Part shown: in pieces, positions 63,101 to 64,000 of the stretch | How the letters are laid out: each line of letters starts with the position of its first letter | How positions within the stretch are numbered: position 1 is the first letter of the stretch | Source: Prosopocoilus inquinatus | Taxonomy: Eukaryota > Arthropoda > Insecta > Coleoptera > Lucanidae | NCBI GenBank assembly: GCA_036172665.1 | Contig: JAYKNF010000025.1 | Span: forward strand, 532,975 to 596,974 | Direction: 5' to 3' | Length of the DNA stretch: 64,000 nucleotides | Notes under the pieces: generated by a model | Told to the model about the DNA's origin: nothing | Databases searched by the model: none | Seen by the model: the letters and a program-made list of their open reading frames with translations, nothing else | Translations under genes and position numbers: made by a program

Positions 63101-64000
63101 CAACACGTATTCGTCTTGTTCCTGTGATGTATCTAATCGATCCTTACTTATCTATCATGTTATTTGACGTTTGGATGGACACCAGTAACTCTGATGTGAG
63201 ATACGAAATTATCGGACGCAGCAGAAGCTGGAAATAGTTTTAAATGAAACAACACGCATTAGCGTTGTTCCTGTGATGTATCTAATCGATCCTTACTCAT
63301 CTATCATGTTATTTGACGTTTGGATGGACTCCAGTAACTCTGAAGTGAGATACGAAGTTCTCGGACGCAGCTGAAGCTGGAAATAGTTTTAAACGAAACA
63401 ACAGGCATTAGCGTTGTTCCTGTGATGTATCTAATCGATCCTTACTCATCTATCATGTTATTTGACGTTTGGATGACCTCCAGTAACTCTGATGTGAGAT
63501 ACGAAATTATCGGACGCAGCAGAAGCTGGAAATAGTTTTAAATGAAACAACACGCATTAGCGTTGTTCATGTGATGTATCTAATCGATCCTTACTCATCT
63601 ATCATGTTATTTGACGTTTCGATGGTCTCTAGTAACTCTGATGTGAGATACGAAGTTTTTGGACGCAGCAGGAGCTAGAAATAGTTTTAATCGAAACAAC
63701 ACGTATTAGCGTTGTTCCTGTGCTGTATCTAATCGATCCTTACTTATCTATCATGTTATTTGGCGTTTCGATGGACTCCACTAACTCTGATGTGAGATAC
63801 GACGTTTTCGGACGCAGCAGAAGCTGGAAATAGTTTTAAACGAAACAACACGCATTAGCGTTGTTCCTGTGATGTATCTAATCGATCCTTACTCATCTAA
63901 CATGTTATTTGGCGTTTCGATGGACTCCAGTAACTTTGATGTGAGATACGAAGTTCTCGGACGCAGCTGAAGCTGGAAATAGTTTTAAATGAAACAACAC

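Larger units (their letters stand above)
39134..64000 (+). repeat. 149-bp satellite array S7, forward orientation, with higher-order repeats
   Basis: About 167 forward monomers to the end of the window. The first about 290 bp mirror the S2 flank of B1; the array then changes to other variants. Higher-order structure is strong. The marker GAAATCTTCGGACGCAGCAT occurs at 39514, 47411, 49199, 51136 and 53073, with spacings of 53, 12, 13 and 13 monomers. GATATCTTCGGATGCAGC occurs at 43388, 46070, 56947 and 60076, including an 18-monomer spacing and a 21-monomer spacing that contains three extra monomers. All offsets are exact multiples of 149. There is no gene. Confidence 0.97.

Noticed and set aside
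39134..64000. CENP-B box in the satellite (TTTCGTTCAAAAC on the reverse strand)
   Set aside because: Only the TTCG and central A positions fit; the required CGGG end is absent.

Overview
The window is eukaryotic, repeat-rich DNA, most probably from an arthropod (likely an insect). The evidence is a long 149-bp satellite, a 28S rRNA fragment carrying an R2 retrotransposon at the R2 target site, a Ty3/Gypsy LTR retrotransposon, and a mariner/Tc1-like transposase remnant. I see no ordinary host gene and no bacterial feature. The species cannot be named from this sequence.

Layout. 'Forward' means the satellite orientation at base 1. Satellite S1 (1-6983, forward) meets S2 (6984-8930, reverse) at a sharp fold-back junction. 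An unclassified AT-rich segment, here called element B, starts at 8931 (copy B1). It passes into T-rich DNA with G-rich 15-bp subrepeats (about 13.44-14.64 kb). Next come a minus-strand 28S rRNA fragment (14642-15257) and an R2 element (15258 to about 19528, minus). After that lie a short reverse satellite piece S3, a 225-bp fragment of B (B2), and a Gypsy element (about 20002-26313, minus). Satellite S4 (reverse) and S5 (forward) follow, then about 300 bp of plain AT-rich DNA. A composite palindromic copy of B (B3, 30454-33743), satellite S6, an inverted copy of B (B4, 35090-39133) and a 25-kb forward satellite array S7 run to the end. The satellite totals about 39 kb, roughly 260 monomers.

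Large-scale structure. B1 and B4 form an inverted repeat of about 4 kb per arm, centred near 24032, and the symmetry continues about 290 bp into the flanking satellite. The R2, 28S and Gypsy sequences lie in the loop. The satellite has higher-order structure at exact multiples of 149 bp: 12-, 13-, 14- and 18-monomer periods, a 42-monomer period in S1, and a 91-monomer (13,559-bp) duplication in S7.

Protein-coding content is confined to transposons. R2 keeps a long reverse transcriptase/endonuclease frame. It has an in-frame TAG, a 5' end replaced by satellite, and Ala where the endonuclease PD motif expects Asp. The Gypsy element has a frameshifted gag (SAP-like domain, hendecad coiled coil, CCHC knuckle) and a 1506-codon open pol. 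The pol has protease, RT, RNase H and integrase followed by a TARG1/OARD1-like macrodomain and a CCCH zinc finger. That C-terminal addition to a Ty3/Gypsy Pol is the most striking feature of the window.
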